A stretch of 19,756 bases of DNA from a gamma proteobacterium symbiont of Bathyaustriella thionipta (lineage in GTDB: Bacteria > Pseudomonadota > Gammaproteobacteria > Chromatiales > Chromatiaceae): contig JAHXHF010000014.1 in the NCBI GenBank assembly GCA_025656895.1, forward strand, positions 1 through 19,756, read 5' to 3'. Positions 6,131 to 15,705 of the stretch are shown here, piece by piece (the stretch's first letter is position 1; every line of letters starts with the position of its first letter). The notes beneath the pieces were generated by a model, which saw only the letters and a list, made by a program, of their open reading frames with translations, did not search any database and was not told where the DNA came from. A program made the position numbers and the translations under genes.

Positions 6131-6454
6131 TTATTCTGTTTCCCGGCTGTCATTATCTATTTCGGCAATAGACCAGGCTTTCAGATTTATGCCGACCAGC
6201 ATTAACCAGCCTCGGTCACGCTCAAAACCGGCGCGTGTATAGTCAAAACTGTAAACACGTTTAATGCGTAAACCCTGCCCGGTACGAGCCAGAGTAATGC
6301 GTGACAGGGCAACGGTTTCATCCAGGAACTGATAACCGCGTCTTTTACACAGGTTTTTTCCAATCCCGTTAGCCAGTTCACGCGCACGCAAGCTGCTCAG
6401 CCAGAACCAGCCGATGGCCGCTGAAATCAGTAGTATCAGAATAGTATTATTCAA
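6131..6454 (-). CDS. DUF3301 family small membrane protein
   Basis: This is a single-pass membrane protein of unknown function of the DUF3301 type, found mainly in beta- and gammaproteobacteria. An N-terminal helix (NNTILILLISAAIGWFWLSS) is followed by the family block RARELANGIGKNLCKRRGYQ, FLDETVALSRITLAR, then RVYSFDYTRAGFERDRGWL near the end. No ATG lies at a useful place. The TTG at 6454 gives a protein of 107 residues with the helix right at the N-terminus, as usual in the family. A TTG at 6547 would give 138 residues and overlap the preceding gene by 46 bases. The start is therefore uncertain. It is the last gene of the long minus-strand run. Confidence 0.75.
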   Translation of the reverse strand: MNNTILILLISAAIGWFWLSSLRARELANGIGKNLCKRRGYQFLDETVALSRITLARTGQGLRIKRVYSFDYTRAGFERDRGWLMLVGINLKAWSIAEIDNDSRETE

Positions 6455-6501
6455 ATGTTTTGCACTTGATGATCCGGATTGAGGCAAGACAAGGTCTGTA
6501 C

Positions 6502-7098
6502 TTAACCAAGCTTGTCCAGAAAGCGTTTGCGGAAGTGGACGCCGCAAGACCTGGCCAGTGCTTCACAGGCCTGGGTATCTACACCTTCCAGCCCTTCTAT
6601 GGCCGATGCGCTGACCTGCTGGATATAGTCAGGCGCCTGTTTAAGAAAAGCCAGCATGTCCTGAAACGAGCCTGCCAGAGCCGGAACACAGTGGCGATTA
6701 TAAACTTCTTCATTCTGTGCGTTCATGGAGACCGACAGTGCATCAATCACGCGGGCCATTTCGGGCAAAACATTGCGTTTGTTGACACGGTTAGCCAGAC
6801 CATCGGTATTGACGCGGGTGTGACCGCCGTGTTTTTTAATCCAGCTTGCGACTTTTATTAGCAGTTTAAATCGTAAGGTGGGTTCTCCGTAGCCGCAGAA
6901 TACCACTTCATCATAGTCCTGCGGATTACCGATGGCCTGAATGATTTCAGCATAAGCGGGCCGGTGTTCCAGTGTCAGGTCATAGCCTTTTACTTGCAGC
7001 GAACCGTTATGCTTGGGGCAAAATGTGCAGGCCAGCGTGCAGCGATCGGTAATGTTCAGATACAGGCTGTTGCGTATTTTATAGGCGATTTGTTGCAT
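6502..7098 (-). CDS. Radical SAM protein, TatD-associated type
   Basis: This 198-residue radical SAM enzyme of unknown substrate has the [4Fe-4S] motif CTLACTFC (C20, C24, C27), a GYGEPT motif (69-74) in the SAM-binding strand, VNTDGL (96-101) and SVSMNA (122-127). Together with the N-terminal YKIRNSLYLNITDRC these match what I recall as the TatD family nuclease-associated radical SAM family (TIGR04038). No SPASM or other extra iron-sulfur domain is present. No tatD is visible in this window. The ATG at 7098 starts 11 bases after the ycjF stop with no strong ribosome site. The protein could modify a small molecule, tRNA or peptide; sequence does not tell. Confidence 0.85.
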   Translation of the reverse strand: MQQIAYKIRNSLYLNITDRCTLACTFCPKHNGSLQVKGYDLTLEHRPAYAEIIQAIGNPQDYDEVVFCGYGEPTLRFKLLIKVASWIKKHGGHTRVNTDGLANRVNKRNVLPEMARVIDALSVSMNAQNEEVYNRHCVPALAGSFQDMLAFLKQAPDYIQQVSASAIEGLEGVDTQACEALARSCGVHFRKRFLDKLG

Positions 7099-7109
7099 GG
7101 CAGAAGCAT

Positions 7110-8117
7110 TCAGTCAGGTTTTTGTGACAGGCCCTGGCTAACGCCCTCACGAATCTGTCCCAGCATTTTGCGCATGGCGGGGCGTTCCTGGGGACGGAAT
7201 TCGATAGGCCGGCACAGGCACATGGCGCGTGTGCCGATACGGGCGGAATAGAGGGCCGCCCCTATACCCTGTGCCAGTTTGGCAGATACCACATCAACAA
7301 GACTTCGAGAAGTGGCTTCCAGCCAGTAATCGGCCAGCCATTCACTGGCGCCGGCAAAGGCCATTTGCTGCAGAATTTCCTTGCCCAGCCGCAGGCGACC
7401 GCTGAGGGAAGGGCGAATACCGTAAATCTGGCTGATTTCATCGACCATGCGTGTGCTGCGCCACAAAGCCAGCAGCATATCCGCCAGTGCCAGAGGACTC
7501 AGCCCGACCAGAATACCGGTTTGCTGGCTGTAGCGGCGCACACAGCGCATGGCTGCCTGATCCAGTTGTTGCAGAAAACCTTCGTCAATATGTCGAATAA
7601 TTTCCCGGTCATCGTTATAGTCGGGCAGGTTTTGCAGACATTTTTGCAGCAGTGCGGCCTGCGGTTTATTGTCATACAAGGCTTCAAAACGTGAGAGCAA
7701 GGGTTTGGACTGGGCGAAACTTTGTTCCTGTTGCAAGCGTGCGGCTTCTTCCCGCAGTTGGATGGCGCTGCGTAAGTCCTGCTGATTATTACGTAAATCC
7801 CGCCAGGCTTTAAGCGCCAGTAGCAACAGCCCGGTAATCAGCAGTGCAAAGCCACTGCCGGCTATCCAGTGCCATTGCTGTAATGCCAGCCAGGTTTGAT
7901 AGACTTCCCAGCCGCCCATGCTGAACAACAGCAACAGCAGGCCGATCAGTAAGGGGCGCAAATAAGCGATACGGCGCGGCTTCAGAGAAAAACTGGTGTG
8001 TGTGTCCGAGGTAATGTCGCTGTCGTCATCGCTGAGTGATTCCAGGGGTTCGGCAACGGCTTCTTCCTGCAGAGGAATAAACCAGTGGTTTGCTTCGGTG
8101 GGTGTTGGTTGGCTCAT
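7110..8117 (-). CDS. ycjF: YcjF-type inner membrane protein (TIGR01620/DUF697)
   Basis: YcjF is a membrane partner of YcjX of unknown biochemical role; in E. coli the pair is induced with the phage shock response. The ATG at 8117 gives 335 residues (E. coli YcjF is about 353). A polar acidic N-terminal tail is followed by two close membrane helices (about 52-72 and 84-104), a coiled-coil-like stretch rich in Gln, Glu and Arg (about 105-145), and a C-terminal DUF697 region with TGILVGLSPLALADMLLALW and a Gly/Ala-rich SAKLAQGIGAALYSARIG. The frame is open further upstream, but that would overlap ycjX by more than 140 bases. It starts seven bases after the ycjX stop. Confidence 0.88.
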   Translation of the reverse strand: MSQPTPTEANHWFIPLQEEAVAEPLESLSDDDSDITSDTHTSFSLKPRRIAYLRPLLIGLLLLLFSMGGWEVYQTWLALQQWHWIAGSGFALLITGLLLLALKAWRDLRNNQQDLRSAIQLREEAARLQQEQSFAQSKPLLSRFEALYDNKPQAALLQKCLQNLPDYNDDREIIRHIDEGFLQQLDQAAMRCVRRYSQQTGILVGLSPLALADMLLALWRSTRMVDEISQIYGIRPSLSGRLRLGKEILQQMAFAGASEWLADYWLEATSRSLVDVVSAKLAQGIGAALYSARIGTRAMCLCRPIEFRPQERPAMRKMLGQIREGVSQGLSQKPD

Positions 8118-8124
8118 GGCTGTC

Positions 8125-9543
8125 TCAGAACTTGTCGCCCAGTAATTCACGAATAACACTATCCAGACGTATGTGGTGCAGGCTGTCTCCACGTTGCAGG
8201 TGCAAACCGGCCGGCGGCAGCAGTTCGGGTAATGACCAGTCTTTGAAAGCCTGCCATTCGTTGTCATGCGGCAAATGATCGGGAATATCCGGGTGGCTCA
8301 TATAGCCTTGATGGCCGTTCTGCAAAGCCCCCAGCAACATAACACGGTTATCATATTTGCTCACGCGGGTGGCGCGCACGGAGGCGGTGGCTTCACAATA
8401 AATATCGACCAGTTCAAAGGTGGCACTGCGATAGGCCTCATGCACAATCTGTCCCAGCAGAGCGCGGATATTTTCATGTTGATCCGGCAATACCTGATCT
8501 ATTTTGCTGGCCGCCACAATAACTTTGTCCACCCTGGGCTGGAACAAACGATTTAACAGGTTACTGTGGCCGTAATGCATACAGTCCAGTACGCGGGTTA
8601 ATGCCAGGCGCATATCTTCCAGACAAGCCGGCCCGCCATTCAGGGCTTTGAGTAAATCAACCATGAGAACCTGTCGGTCTACCTGACTGAAATGCAGTTT
8701 GAAAAAGGGCTTTACCTTAAGTTGCACATAGTCATCATAAGCTTTTGACAATTGTTTGAAGTAACTGTCGGGATGCGCCCTGTCGAGTTGTTCACGGCTA
8801 TAGGAAGCCAGTGATAACAGCGGAAAAAAACCGTTGGCGGTCGGCTGTTGCCGGGTCAGATAATGGCCGGGTTGAATGAGCGTAAGCCCGGCTTTGCGAC
8901 ATGCAAGCAGGAACCGGTTGAAGTGTTTTTGCAGTTGCAGCCGCAGATTCGTGTCCAGTATGGCTAAAGGATCAAGGGTTTGCAGGTCGGCGTGCAAATC
9001 ACCCAGACAGGAAGCGCGTAACGGGGTGTCATAAAGATGTGCGCATTGCAGGCTCCATTGCCGGAAGCTGCTATGCATCATGGGCAGGTCCAGCAGCCAT
9101 TCGCCGGGGTAATCACGCAGTTCAACAAACAGGCTGTGATAACGGCGTCCGGGAAAAGACAGCAGGCTTTTGGCCGGACGATAGCGGATTTCCAGCAGGG
9201 ATGAACTGAGACCGGTGGTTGCCCTGGGCCATTTCGGTGGGGTGGAAGAAAGTGCCTGGATGCCTTCATCATAGGGAAAGGCCGCAATATCTTCGTTATC
9301 CAGCGGCAATCTTCTAACGCCGATCAGCCGTCCTTTCAGGGCGGGTGAAAAGGCCGGCAGGGTGGCGTTACGAAAATGCTGTAGCTGGTGCAGCAGACTG
9401 GTAATAAAGGTGGTCTTGCCGCTGCCGCTAAAGCCGGTAACGCCCACACAGATACGCCGGTCGAGCAGGCGGTCGCCATAGCGTGAAAGCGACCGGCCCG
9501 CCTGATTCAAGGAATCTAATAAATACTTTTGGCTGAACTCCAT
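8125..9543 (-). CDS. ycjX: YcjX-type P-loop NTPase (DUF463)
   Basis: This predicted nucleotide-binding protein of the YcjX family has 472 residues, close to the usual length. Walker A is GFSGSGKT (37-44). A KGRLIGVRRLP block follows, then FPGRRYHSLFVELRDYPGEWLLDLP, a Walker B-like segment typical of the family, and a VIVAASKIDQVLP segment that resembles the GTPase NKxD box. In E. coli it is linked to the phage-shock regulon with ycjF, but no pspABC genes occur here. Instead it begins eight bases after the glgP stop, which suggests cotranscription with the glycogen genes. Its biochemical substrate is not established. Confidence 0.92.
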   Translation of the reverse strand: MEFSQKYLLDSLNQAGRSLSRYGDRLLDRRICVGVTGFSGSGKTTFITSLLHQLQHFRNATLPAFSPALKGRLIGVRRLPLDNEDIAAFPYDEGIQALSSTPPKWPRATTGLSSSLLEIRYRPAKSLLSFPGRRYHSLFVELRDYPGEWLLDLPMMHSSFRQWSLQCAHLYDTPLRASCLGDLHADLQTLDPLAILDTNLRLQLQKHFNRFLLACRKAGLTLIQPGHYLTRQQPTANGFFPLLSLASYSREQLDRAHPDSYFKQLSKAYDDYVQLKVKPFFKLHFSQVDRQVLMVDLLKALNGGPACLEDMRLALTRVLDCMHYGHSNLLNRLFQPRVDKVIVAASKIDQVLPDQHENIRALLGQIVHEAYRSATFELVDIYCEATASVRATRVSKYDNRVMLLGALQNGHQGYMSHPDIPDHLPHDNEWQAFKDWSLPELLPPAGLHLQRGDSLHHIRLDSVIRELLGDKF

Positions 9544-9551
9544 GCCTGTTT

Positions 9552-12050
9552 TTATTGATCGCTATGATGTAAAGGTTTCAGCTTCCAGATATCCTTGTTG
9601 TAGTCCTGCATGGTACGGTCGGTGGAAAAGAAACCACTACTGGCGGTGTTGCGAATACTCATTTTTGTCCAGGCTTCCTGATCCTGCCAGGCCCGTGCCA
9701 CCGACTCTTGTGTATCTACATAACTGCGGAAATCGGCCAATGTCATCCATGGATCCTGCGGGCTGCACAGACCATCCAGAACCGCATCGAAAATACCGGG
9801 TTCAACCGGATTAAAATAGCCGGAACGGAGTAAATCAATGACCGCTTTCAGGTCGCCGTCTGCATCAATATAGCTTTGCGGCTGGTAGTGAGAGCGCAGT
9901 TCGGCCACTTCTTCGGCCTTAAGACCGAACAAAAAGAAATTGTTGCTGCCGACCGCATCCAGTATCTCGATATTGGCACCGTCATAAGTACCGATAGTGA
10001 GTGCACCGTTCATCATGAATTTCATATTGCCGGTTCCGGAAGCTTCCTTGCCGGCGGTTGAAATCTGTTCCGACAGATCAGCGCCCGGAGCAATGGTTTC
10101 CATGCTGGTAACCTGATAGTTCGGAAAGAAAGCCAGTTTCAGAAGCCCGCCGGTATCCGGGTCATCATTGATGGTGGCGGCCACATTGTTAATCAGTTTA
10201 ATGATTTGTTTGGCCACATAATAACCGGGAGCGGCTTTACCACCAATCAGTACACAGCGTTTCACCATGTTCTCGGTATGGCCTTTTTTTATGCGGATGT
10301 ATAAATGAATAACATGCAGCAGATTGAGTAACTGACGCTTGTATTCATGTATGCGTTTTACCTGCACGGAAAAAAGCGCGTCTGTATCAAAGTGGATACC
10401 GGTACGTTTTTCAACCAGAGCCGCCATGCGTTGTTTGTTCTGTTGTTTTACATGATGCCAGTTTTTCTGGAATTTATGATGTTTGTCGTCCGCGTATTTT
10501 GCCAGCTTGTGAATCTGGCTGAGATCACTGATCCAGCCTTCACCGATTTTACTGCTGATGAGCCGGGTCATGGCCGGATTGGCGTGTGCAATCCAGCGTC
10601 TGGGAGTAACACCGTTGGTTTTGTTATTGAATTTTTGTGGCCACATTTCATAAAAATCATGAAACAGGCCTTTGCGCAGCAGATCTGAATGCAGTTTGGC
10701 AACCCCATTGACCGAGAAGCTGCCGACTATGGCCAGATAAGCCATACGCACCTGTGGTTCAGGGCCTTCCTCGATAATGGACATGCGTCTCAGGCGCTGC
10801 GTATCACCCGGCCAGTGGAGCGCTACCTCATGCAGAAAATGCGCGTTGATTTCATAAATAATTTCCAGCAAACGCGGTAATAATTTTTTGAACAGTTTTA
10901 CCGACCAGCGTTCCAGTGCTTCCGGCAGCAGGGTATGGTTGGTATAGGCCAGTGATTGCTGGGTGATTTTCCAGGATTGATCCCAGCCCAGACCTTTTTC
11001 ATCCATTAAAATACGCATCAGTTCAGCCACCGCAATGGTGGGATGGGTATCATTCATTTGAAAAACATTCTGTTTGGCAAAATGGCTGTAATCCGCGCCT
11101 TCAATCTGCTCCCACAGTTGAAACACATCCTGCAGGCTGGCCGATGCCAGAAAATATTGTTGACGCAGACGCAGTTCCTTGCCGTTTTCGCTGCTGTCAT
11201 TGGGATACAAGACCATGCTGATGTGTTCGGCTTCATTTTTGGCAGCCACCGATTCGGTATAACTGCCGGCATTGAATTCACTCAGATTGAATTCATCGGT
11301 GGTGGTGGCTTTCCATAGCCGCAGGGTATTGATGGTATGGTTTTTGAAGCCGGATATGGGCATGTCATAAGGCACGGCCAGCACATCTTCGGTATCGACC
11401 CAGCGTACTTTAAGTTGATTGTCCTGGTCGTGAAAATATTCCGTGTGACCACCAAAATGTACTCGCTGGGTATATTCCGGGCGTTCCAGTTCCCACGGAT
11501 TACCATCACGTAACCAGTGATCCGGTTCTTCGAACTGAAAACCGTCTTCCAGAAACTGATGGAACATGCCGTATTCATAACGCAGACCATAGCCCACAAT
11601 GGGCAGTTGCAGACGCGCGCAACTGTCCATGAAGCAGGCCGCCAGACGACCCAGGCCACCATTGCCAAGTCCGGCATCGGCTTCTTCGTCGGCGATCTCT
11701 TCCAGTTTCAGAGCGCAATGACCGAGAGCTTCACGGCTGCTGTCTTCCAAATCCAGATTGAGTAAATGATTACCCAGCGCGCGCCCCATTAAAAATTCCA
11801 GTGACATATACCATGCACGGCGGGTTCCGGGTTGAACAAACTCGCGCCAGGTATTGCGCCAGGAACTCATCAGCCGGTCGCGCGTGGTGAGAGCGACCGC
11901 CTGATAGATATAGACAGGACGGCAGCCCAGAAAATGGCCCAGATGGTGGGTCAGATAATGTTCAAAATCCACCCGTAACGATTTTGCATCGGTCGGCAGT
12001 GAATCCATTTTGGGTAATTGGCACAGGCTTTGATAATGCTTGGAGTTCAT
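9552..12050 (-). CDS. glgP: Glycogen/maltodextrin phosphorylase
   Basis: GlgP (family GT35) cleaves terminal alpha-1,4 bonds of glycogen or maltodextrin with phosphate, releasing glucose-1-phosphate, and uses pyridoxal phosphate. The 832-residue protein is normal in length (E. coli GlgP 815). It shows RRAWYMSLEFLMGRAL near the N-terminus, the glycine-rich GLGNGGLGRLAACF, FQMNDTHPTIA, VNGVAKLHSDL and the cofactor block EASGTGNMK (669-677), whose K677 should bind pyridoxal phosphate, then NGALTIGTYDGANIEI. The start at 12050 lies 17 bases after the glgA stop with only a weak ribosome site. It provides the breakdown arm of the pathway, balancing GlgA and GlgB in the same operon. Confidence 0.96.
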   Translation of the reverse strand: MNSKHYQSLCQLPKMDSLPTDAKSLRVDFEHYLTHHLGHFLGCRPVYIYQAVALTTRDRLMSSWRNTWREFVQPGTRRAWYMSLEFLMGRALGNHLLNLDLEDSSREALGHCALKLEEIADEEADAGLGNGGLGRLAACFMDSCARLQLPIVGYGLRYEYGMFHQFLEDGFQFEEPDHWLRDGNPWELERPEYTQRVHFGGHTEYFHDQDNQLKVRWVDTEDVLAVPYDMPISGFKNHTINTLRLWKATTTDEFNLSEFNAGSYTESVAAKNEAEHISMVLYPNDSSENGKELRLRQQYFLASASLQDVFQLWEQIEGADYSHFAKQNVFQMNDTHPTIAVAELMRILMDEKGLGWDQSWKITQQSLAYTNHTLLPEALERWSVKLFKKLLPRLLEIIYEINAHFLHEVALHWPGDTQRLRRMSIIEEGPEPQVRMAYLAIVGSFSVNGVAKLHSDLLRKGLFHDFYEMWPQKFNNKTNGVTPRRWIAHANPAMTRLISSKIGEGWISDLSQIHKLAKYADDKHHKFQKNWHHVKQQNKQRMAALVEKRTGIHFDTDALFSVQVKRIHEYKRQLLNLLHVIHLYIRIKKGHTENMVKRCVLIGGKAAPGYYVAKQIIKLINNVAATINDDPDTGGLLKLAFFPNYQVTSMETIAPGADLSEQISTAGKEASGTGNMKFMMNGALTIGTYDGANIEILDAVGSNNFFLFGLKAEEVAELRSHYQPQSYIDADGDLKAVIDLLRSGYFNPVEPGIFDAVLDGLCSPQDPWMTLADFRSYVDTQESVARAWQDQEAWTKMSIRNTASSGFFSTDRTMQDYNKDIWKLKPLHHSDQ

Positions 12051-12067
12051 AGGAGATTGATTCCGTT

Positions 12068-13534
12068 TCAGGGATTTTTGTCGGCGTATAATAACCGATA
12101 ACGTTCAGCGCTTTGTTTCCAGCTGAAATCCTGTTGCATGGCATTGCGCTGCAATTGATTCCAGTAACGCGGGTGGTGATACAGTGACAAAGCACGCTGC
12201 ATGGTTTCAATCAGCGCACTACTGCCGGGATGGTGGAACACAAAGCCGGTGGCGGTATTATTCAACAGGTTTTCTTCATTGGCATCGGTAACGGTATCGG
12301 CCAGTCCGCCAACATGATGCACTATGGGTAAAGTACCGTAACGCAGGCTGTATAGCTGGTTCAGACCGCAGGGTTCAAAGCGCGAGGGCATGAGAAAATA
12401 ATCGGCTCCGGCTTCCAGCAGATGTGCCAGTTTTTCAGAATAACCGATAAACAGCATGACCTGATCGGGATATTTTTCAGCCAGTTCCTGCAACTGGCTT
12501 TCCAGCTGCGGGTCGCCACTGCCGATGATGGCAAAGCAGATGTCATTGTATTCCAGCATGGGCGGGATGGCTTCAATTACCATATCCACGCCTTTTTGTT
12601 CAACCAGGCGGCTGACCATACCGAACAGGGGTTTATCCTGCTGTGTATCGGCATTCTTGCAACCCAGCTTTTTCAGCAGCGTGCGTTTGTTTTTACGCTT
12701 GCCGGGGTTGCGTCTTTTGGCTGAATAATGGGCTTTCAGATAGGGGTCGGCTTCCGGGTTCCAGGTTTCCTCGTCCACGCCATTGAGTATGCCGTAAAGT
12801 TTGTGCGGATTCGCCGCCAGTATGCCATCCATGCCATAGCCGAACTGTGGTGTGGCAATTTCACGCGCATAGGTGGGGCTGACCGTGGTAATGGCATCGG
12901 AAAAAGTAAGGCCGGCTTTCAGCATGGAAAAGCCGAAATAAAATTCCATCGCATCGGTATCCCACCAGTTACCCGGCAGTTGCAGATTCTGAAATTCCTC
13001 ATACGAGAAATGTCCACCATAAGCCAGATTGTGTACTGTAAAAATACTGCGGGGCGGATTGGCTTCAAGCGTCAGAAAGGCCGATACCAGCCCTGTCTGC
13101 CAGTCATGGCTGTGTACCACATCGGGTCGCCAGTCCAGTTGCAGGGCATCAACGCCTAATTTGGCGGCTACCCGGGAGAAGCAGGCGTAGCGTTGCGCGT
13201 TATCCGGCCAGTCATGACCGTCCGGCCCCAGATAGGGATTACCGGGGCGGTCAAACAATTCGGCGCAGTCCACCAGCCACAGCGGCATGGAAAAGCCTTT
13301 CGGACTGGCTTGCAGAATACGCACCTCACGCGGGCCACCCGGGCCGTCAATTGCCAGCCAGCCGAGAATGCGTACATTTTCAACCTGCCGTAATACTTCC
13401 CGGTAAGCTGGCAGTAACAGACGCACATCCAGCCCCTGTCTGACCAGAGCACGTGGCAGGCTCCAGGCCACATCACCTAATCCACCGGTCTTTACCAGTG
13501 GATATATCTCACTGACGCAGTAGAGTATTTTCAT
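12068..13534 (-). CDS. glgA: Glycogen synthase (ADP-glucose type)
   Basis: GlgA (family GT5) transfers glucose from ADP-glucose to the growing alpha-1,4-glucan. The 488-residue protein has the ADP-glucose motif KTGGLGDV (15-22), VVHSHDWQTGL (139-149), FTVHNLAYGG, NGVDEETWNP and the C-terminal acceptor motif SRFEPCGLNQLYSLRYG with E387. A basic linker KRRNPGKRKNKR (273-284) joins the two Rossmann domains and is more Lys/Arg-rich than I expect for the family. AAGGTG stands just before the ATG, and the start overlaps the glgB stop (ATGA). The GT5 motifs indicate ADP-glucose use, supplied by GlgC from the same cluster. Confidence 0.96.
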   Translation of the reverse strand: MKILYCVSEIYPLVKTGGLGDVAWSLPRALVRQGLDVRLLLPAYREVLRQVENVRILGWLAIDGPGGPREVRILQASPKGFSMPLWLVDCAELFDRPGNPYLGPDGHDWPDNAQRYACFSRVAAKLGVDALQLDWRPDVVHSHDWQTGLVSAFLTLEANPPRSIFTVHNLAYGGHFSYEEFQNLQLPGNWWDTDAMEFYFGFSMLKAGLTFSDAITTVSPTYAREIATPQFGYGMDGILAANPHKLYGILNGVDEETWNPEADPYLKAHYSAKRRNPGKRKNKRTLLKKLGCKNADTQQDKPLFGMVSRLVEQKGVDMVIEAIPPMLEYNDICFAIIGSGDPQLESQLQELAEKYPDQVMLFIGYSEKLAHLLEAGADYFLMPSRFEPCGLNQLYSLRYGTLPIVHHVGGLADTVTDANEENLLNNTATGFVFHHPGSSALIETMQRALSLYHHPRYWNQLQRNAMQQDFSWKQSAERYRLLYADKNP

Positions 13535-15705
13535 ACGTCACCTTTCAGAAAAATAGCCCCCAGCGGTGGCAGGGTAATTTCAATGGATTGTTCAAAGCCC
13601 ATCCAGGCAATATTTTCCACCTTGATGTGTTCACCATTGCTGACATTGCTGCCGGCATAATAAGCGGAATCGGTATTCATGATTTCACCATAATGGCCGC
13701 CATCTGGCACGCCCACACGATAATGATTGCGCGTGACCGGGGTGAAGTTAAGAATACAGATAATACTGTCAGCCGGATTTTCTGAAGAGCGTATAAAGCT
13801 GATGGCGGATTGATCACTGTCATGACAATCAATCCAGCGGAAGCCGGCCGGATCGTGGTCATGGTGATGCAGGCCGGGTTGCTGCCGGTACAGTTGGTTC
13901 AAGTCGCTGATCAGTTTGCTCAGTCCGGCATGGTTGTCTGCATCCAGCAATGGCCAGTCAAGTTCACCGGTGGCATTCCATTCCTGCCATTGCCCCAGTT
14001 CGCCGCCCATAAACAGCAGTTTTTTACCGGGGTGGGCATATTGCCAGGCATAAAACAGCCGCAGATTGGCAAATTTCTGCCACAGGTCGCCGGGCATTTT
14101 GTCCAGCAGGCTGCGCTTTTCATGCACCACTTCATCGTGTGAAAGTGGCAGTACAAAGTTTTCCGTCCAGGCATACAGTTGCCCGAAGGTCAGTTTGTCG
14201 TGATTGTATTTACGATAAACCGGGTCGGCTTCAATATAAGCCAGACTGTCATTCATCCAGCCCATGTTCCATTTCATGCTGAAACCCAGTCCACCCAGTT
14301 CCAGCGGTCGTGACACCATCGGCCAGGCGGTGGATTCTTCGGCAATGGTTAATACACCGGGAAAATTACCGTGTACGGTGCGGTTCATTTCACGCAGAAA
14401 GTGTATGGCTTCCAGGTTCTCGCGGCCACCGTACTGATTGGGTGTCCATTCACCGGCTTCGCGCGAATAATCCAGATACAGCATGGAAGCGACCGCATCC
14501 ACACGCAGCCCGTCCAGATGAAATTCTTCCAGCCAGTACAGGGCATTGGTGAGCAGAAAGTTGTGCACCTCATTGCGGCCATAATCGAAAATCAGTGTGC
14601 CCCAGTCACGGTGCTCACCGCGTTTCGGGTCCGGGTGTTCGTAGGTGGGTTCGCCGGTAAAACGTGCCAGAGCAAAATCATCCTTGGGAAAATGAGCCGG
14701 TACCCAGTCCAGTAAAACGCCAATATTGTGCTGGTGGCATTGATCAACAAAATAACGGAAATCATCCGGTGAGCCGTGGCGCGCGGTGGGTGCAAAATAA
14801 CCGGATACCTGATAGCCCCAGGATTCATCCAGCGGATGCTCCATAATCGGCAGCAGTTCAATATGGGTATATCCCAGTTTCCTGACCCAGGGAATCAGTT
14901 GTTCGGCCAACTGTCGCCAGGTAAGAAAAGCACCGTCCTTGTCTTTACGCCAGGAAGCGGCGTGCATTTCGTAAATACTGACCGGCTGATGCTGCCAGTC
15001 GAATTGTTCACGCTGCTGTATCCAGCTCTGATCCTGCCATTCATGCGTGTCGGCAATGGCTATGCTGGAAGTGGTTTCCGGCCTGAGCGACATCTGCCGG
15101 GCATAAGGATCGGTTTTGGTAAACACATGAGCGGCGCGTGACAGGATTTCATATTTATAGTGATCTCCCGGCTGCAGGCCGGGTATGAATAATTCCCACA
15201 CCCCGGATGCGCCACGGCTGCGCATGGGATGGCGGCGGCCGTCCCAGCCGTTGAAATCACCCACCACGCTGATGCGTTTGACACCGGGTGCCCAAACGCC
15301 GAAGCGGCAGCCCTGTACACCGTCTATATGAGCCATTTGCGCGCCCAGAAAATGCCAGGCATGATGATGTTTACCCTCCTGAAACAGGTGCAGATCCAGC
15401 TCTCCTATCTGCGGGTCAAAACTGTAAGGTGATATTTGCCGGTGTTTACGTGCGTTTCCTTTTTCGATCCATTCCAGTTCATAGTGGGTGGGCAGTGTGA
15501 CACCTTGCTTTACATTCAGCTGAAAACAGTCACTTTTGGGAATGCGATGCATGTGACCCACGCCGGCTATTTGCACTGACTCGGCCATTGGTAGAAAGGC
15601 GCGAACCCGTGTTTCTCCGCTGCTTGTTGGGTGAGCGCCCAGAAAGGCGAATGGGTCGTGTGCGTGGCCCCGTTGTATATCCTGTAGCTGTTGTTTTTCA
15701 GGCAT
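13531..15705 (-). CDS. glgB: 1,4-alpha-glucan branching enzyme
   Basis: GlgB (GH13) cuts alpha-1,4 chains and reattaches them by alpha-1,6 bonds to make branches. Starting at ATG 15705 the protein has 724 residues, near E. coli's 728; the longer start at 15765 would overlap malQ by 68 bases and add 20 unrelated residues. An N-terminal domain (about 1-110, with HDPFAFLGAH) and a CBM48 (FGVWAPGVKRISVVGDFNGWDG, 135-156) precede the barrel. Catalytic residues are D403 in GLRVDAVASM, E456 in TIAEEST and the Asp of PLSHDEVVHEK (about 524). The start ATGCCTGA overlaps the malQ stop by eight bases, and the stop overlaps glgA. Confidence 0.96.
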   Translation of the reverse strand: MPEKQQLQDIQRGHAHDPFAFLGAHPTSSGETRVRAFLPMAESVQIAGVGHMHRIPKSDCFQLNVKQGVTLPTHYELEWIEKGNARKHRQISPYSFDPQIGELDLHLFQEGKHHHAWHFLGAQMAHIDGVQGCRFGVWAPGVKRISVVGDFNGWDGRRHPMRSRGASGVWELFIPGLQPGDHYKYEILSRAAHVFTKTDPYARQMSLRPETTSSIAIADTHEWQDQSWIQQREQFDWQHQPVSIYEMHAASWRKDKDGAFLTWRQLAEQLIPWVRKLGYTHIELLPIMEHPLDESWGYQVSGYFAPTARHGSPDDFRYFVDQCHQHNIGVLLDWVPAHFPKDDFALARFTGEPTYEHPDPKRGEHRDWGTLIFDYGRNEVHNFLLTNALYWLEEFHLDGLRVDAVASMLYLDYSREAGEWTPNQYGGRENLEAIHFLREMNRTVHGNFPGVLTIAEESTAWPMVSRPLELGGLGFSMKWNMGWMNDSLAYIEADPVYRKYNHDKLTFGQLYAWTENFVLPLSHDEVVHEKRSLLDKMPGDLWQKFANLRLFYAWQYAHPGKKLLFMGGELGQWQEWNATGELDWPLLDADNHAGLSKLISDLNQLYRQQPGLHHHDHDPAGFRWIDCHDSDQSAISFIRSSENPADSIICILNFTPVTRNHYRVGVPDGGHYGEIMNTDSAYYAGSNVSNGEHIKVENIAWMGFEQSIEITLPPLGAIFLKGDV

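Noticed and set aside
8118..8267. Longer ycjF start at 8267
   Set aside because: It lies deep inside ycjX, and the added Cys-rich residues do not resemble the family; ATG 8117 follows the ycjX stop by seven bases.
11043..11318. Plus-strand reading frames within glgP, glgA, glgB and malQ
   Set aside because: They are opposite-strand shadows of strongly conserved minus-strand genes and show no recognisable domain or ribosome site.
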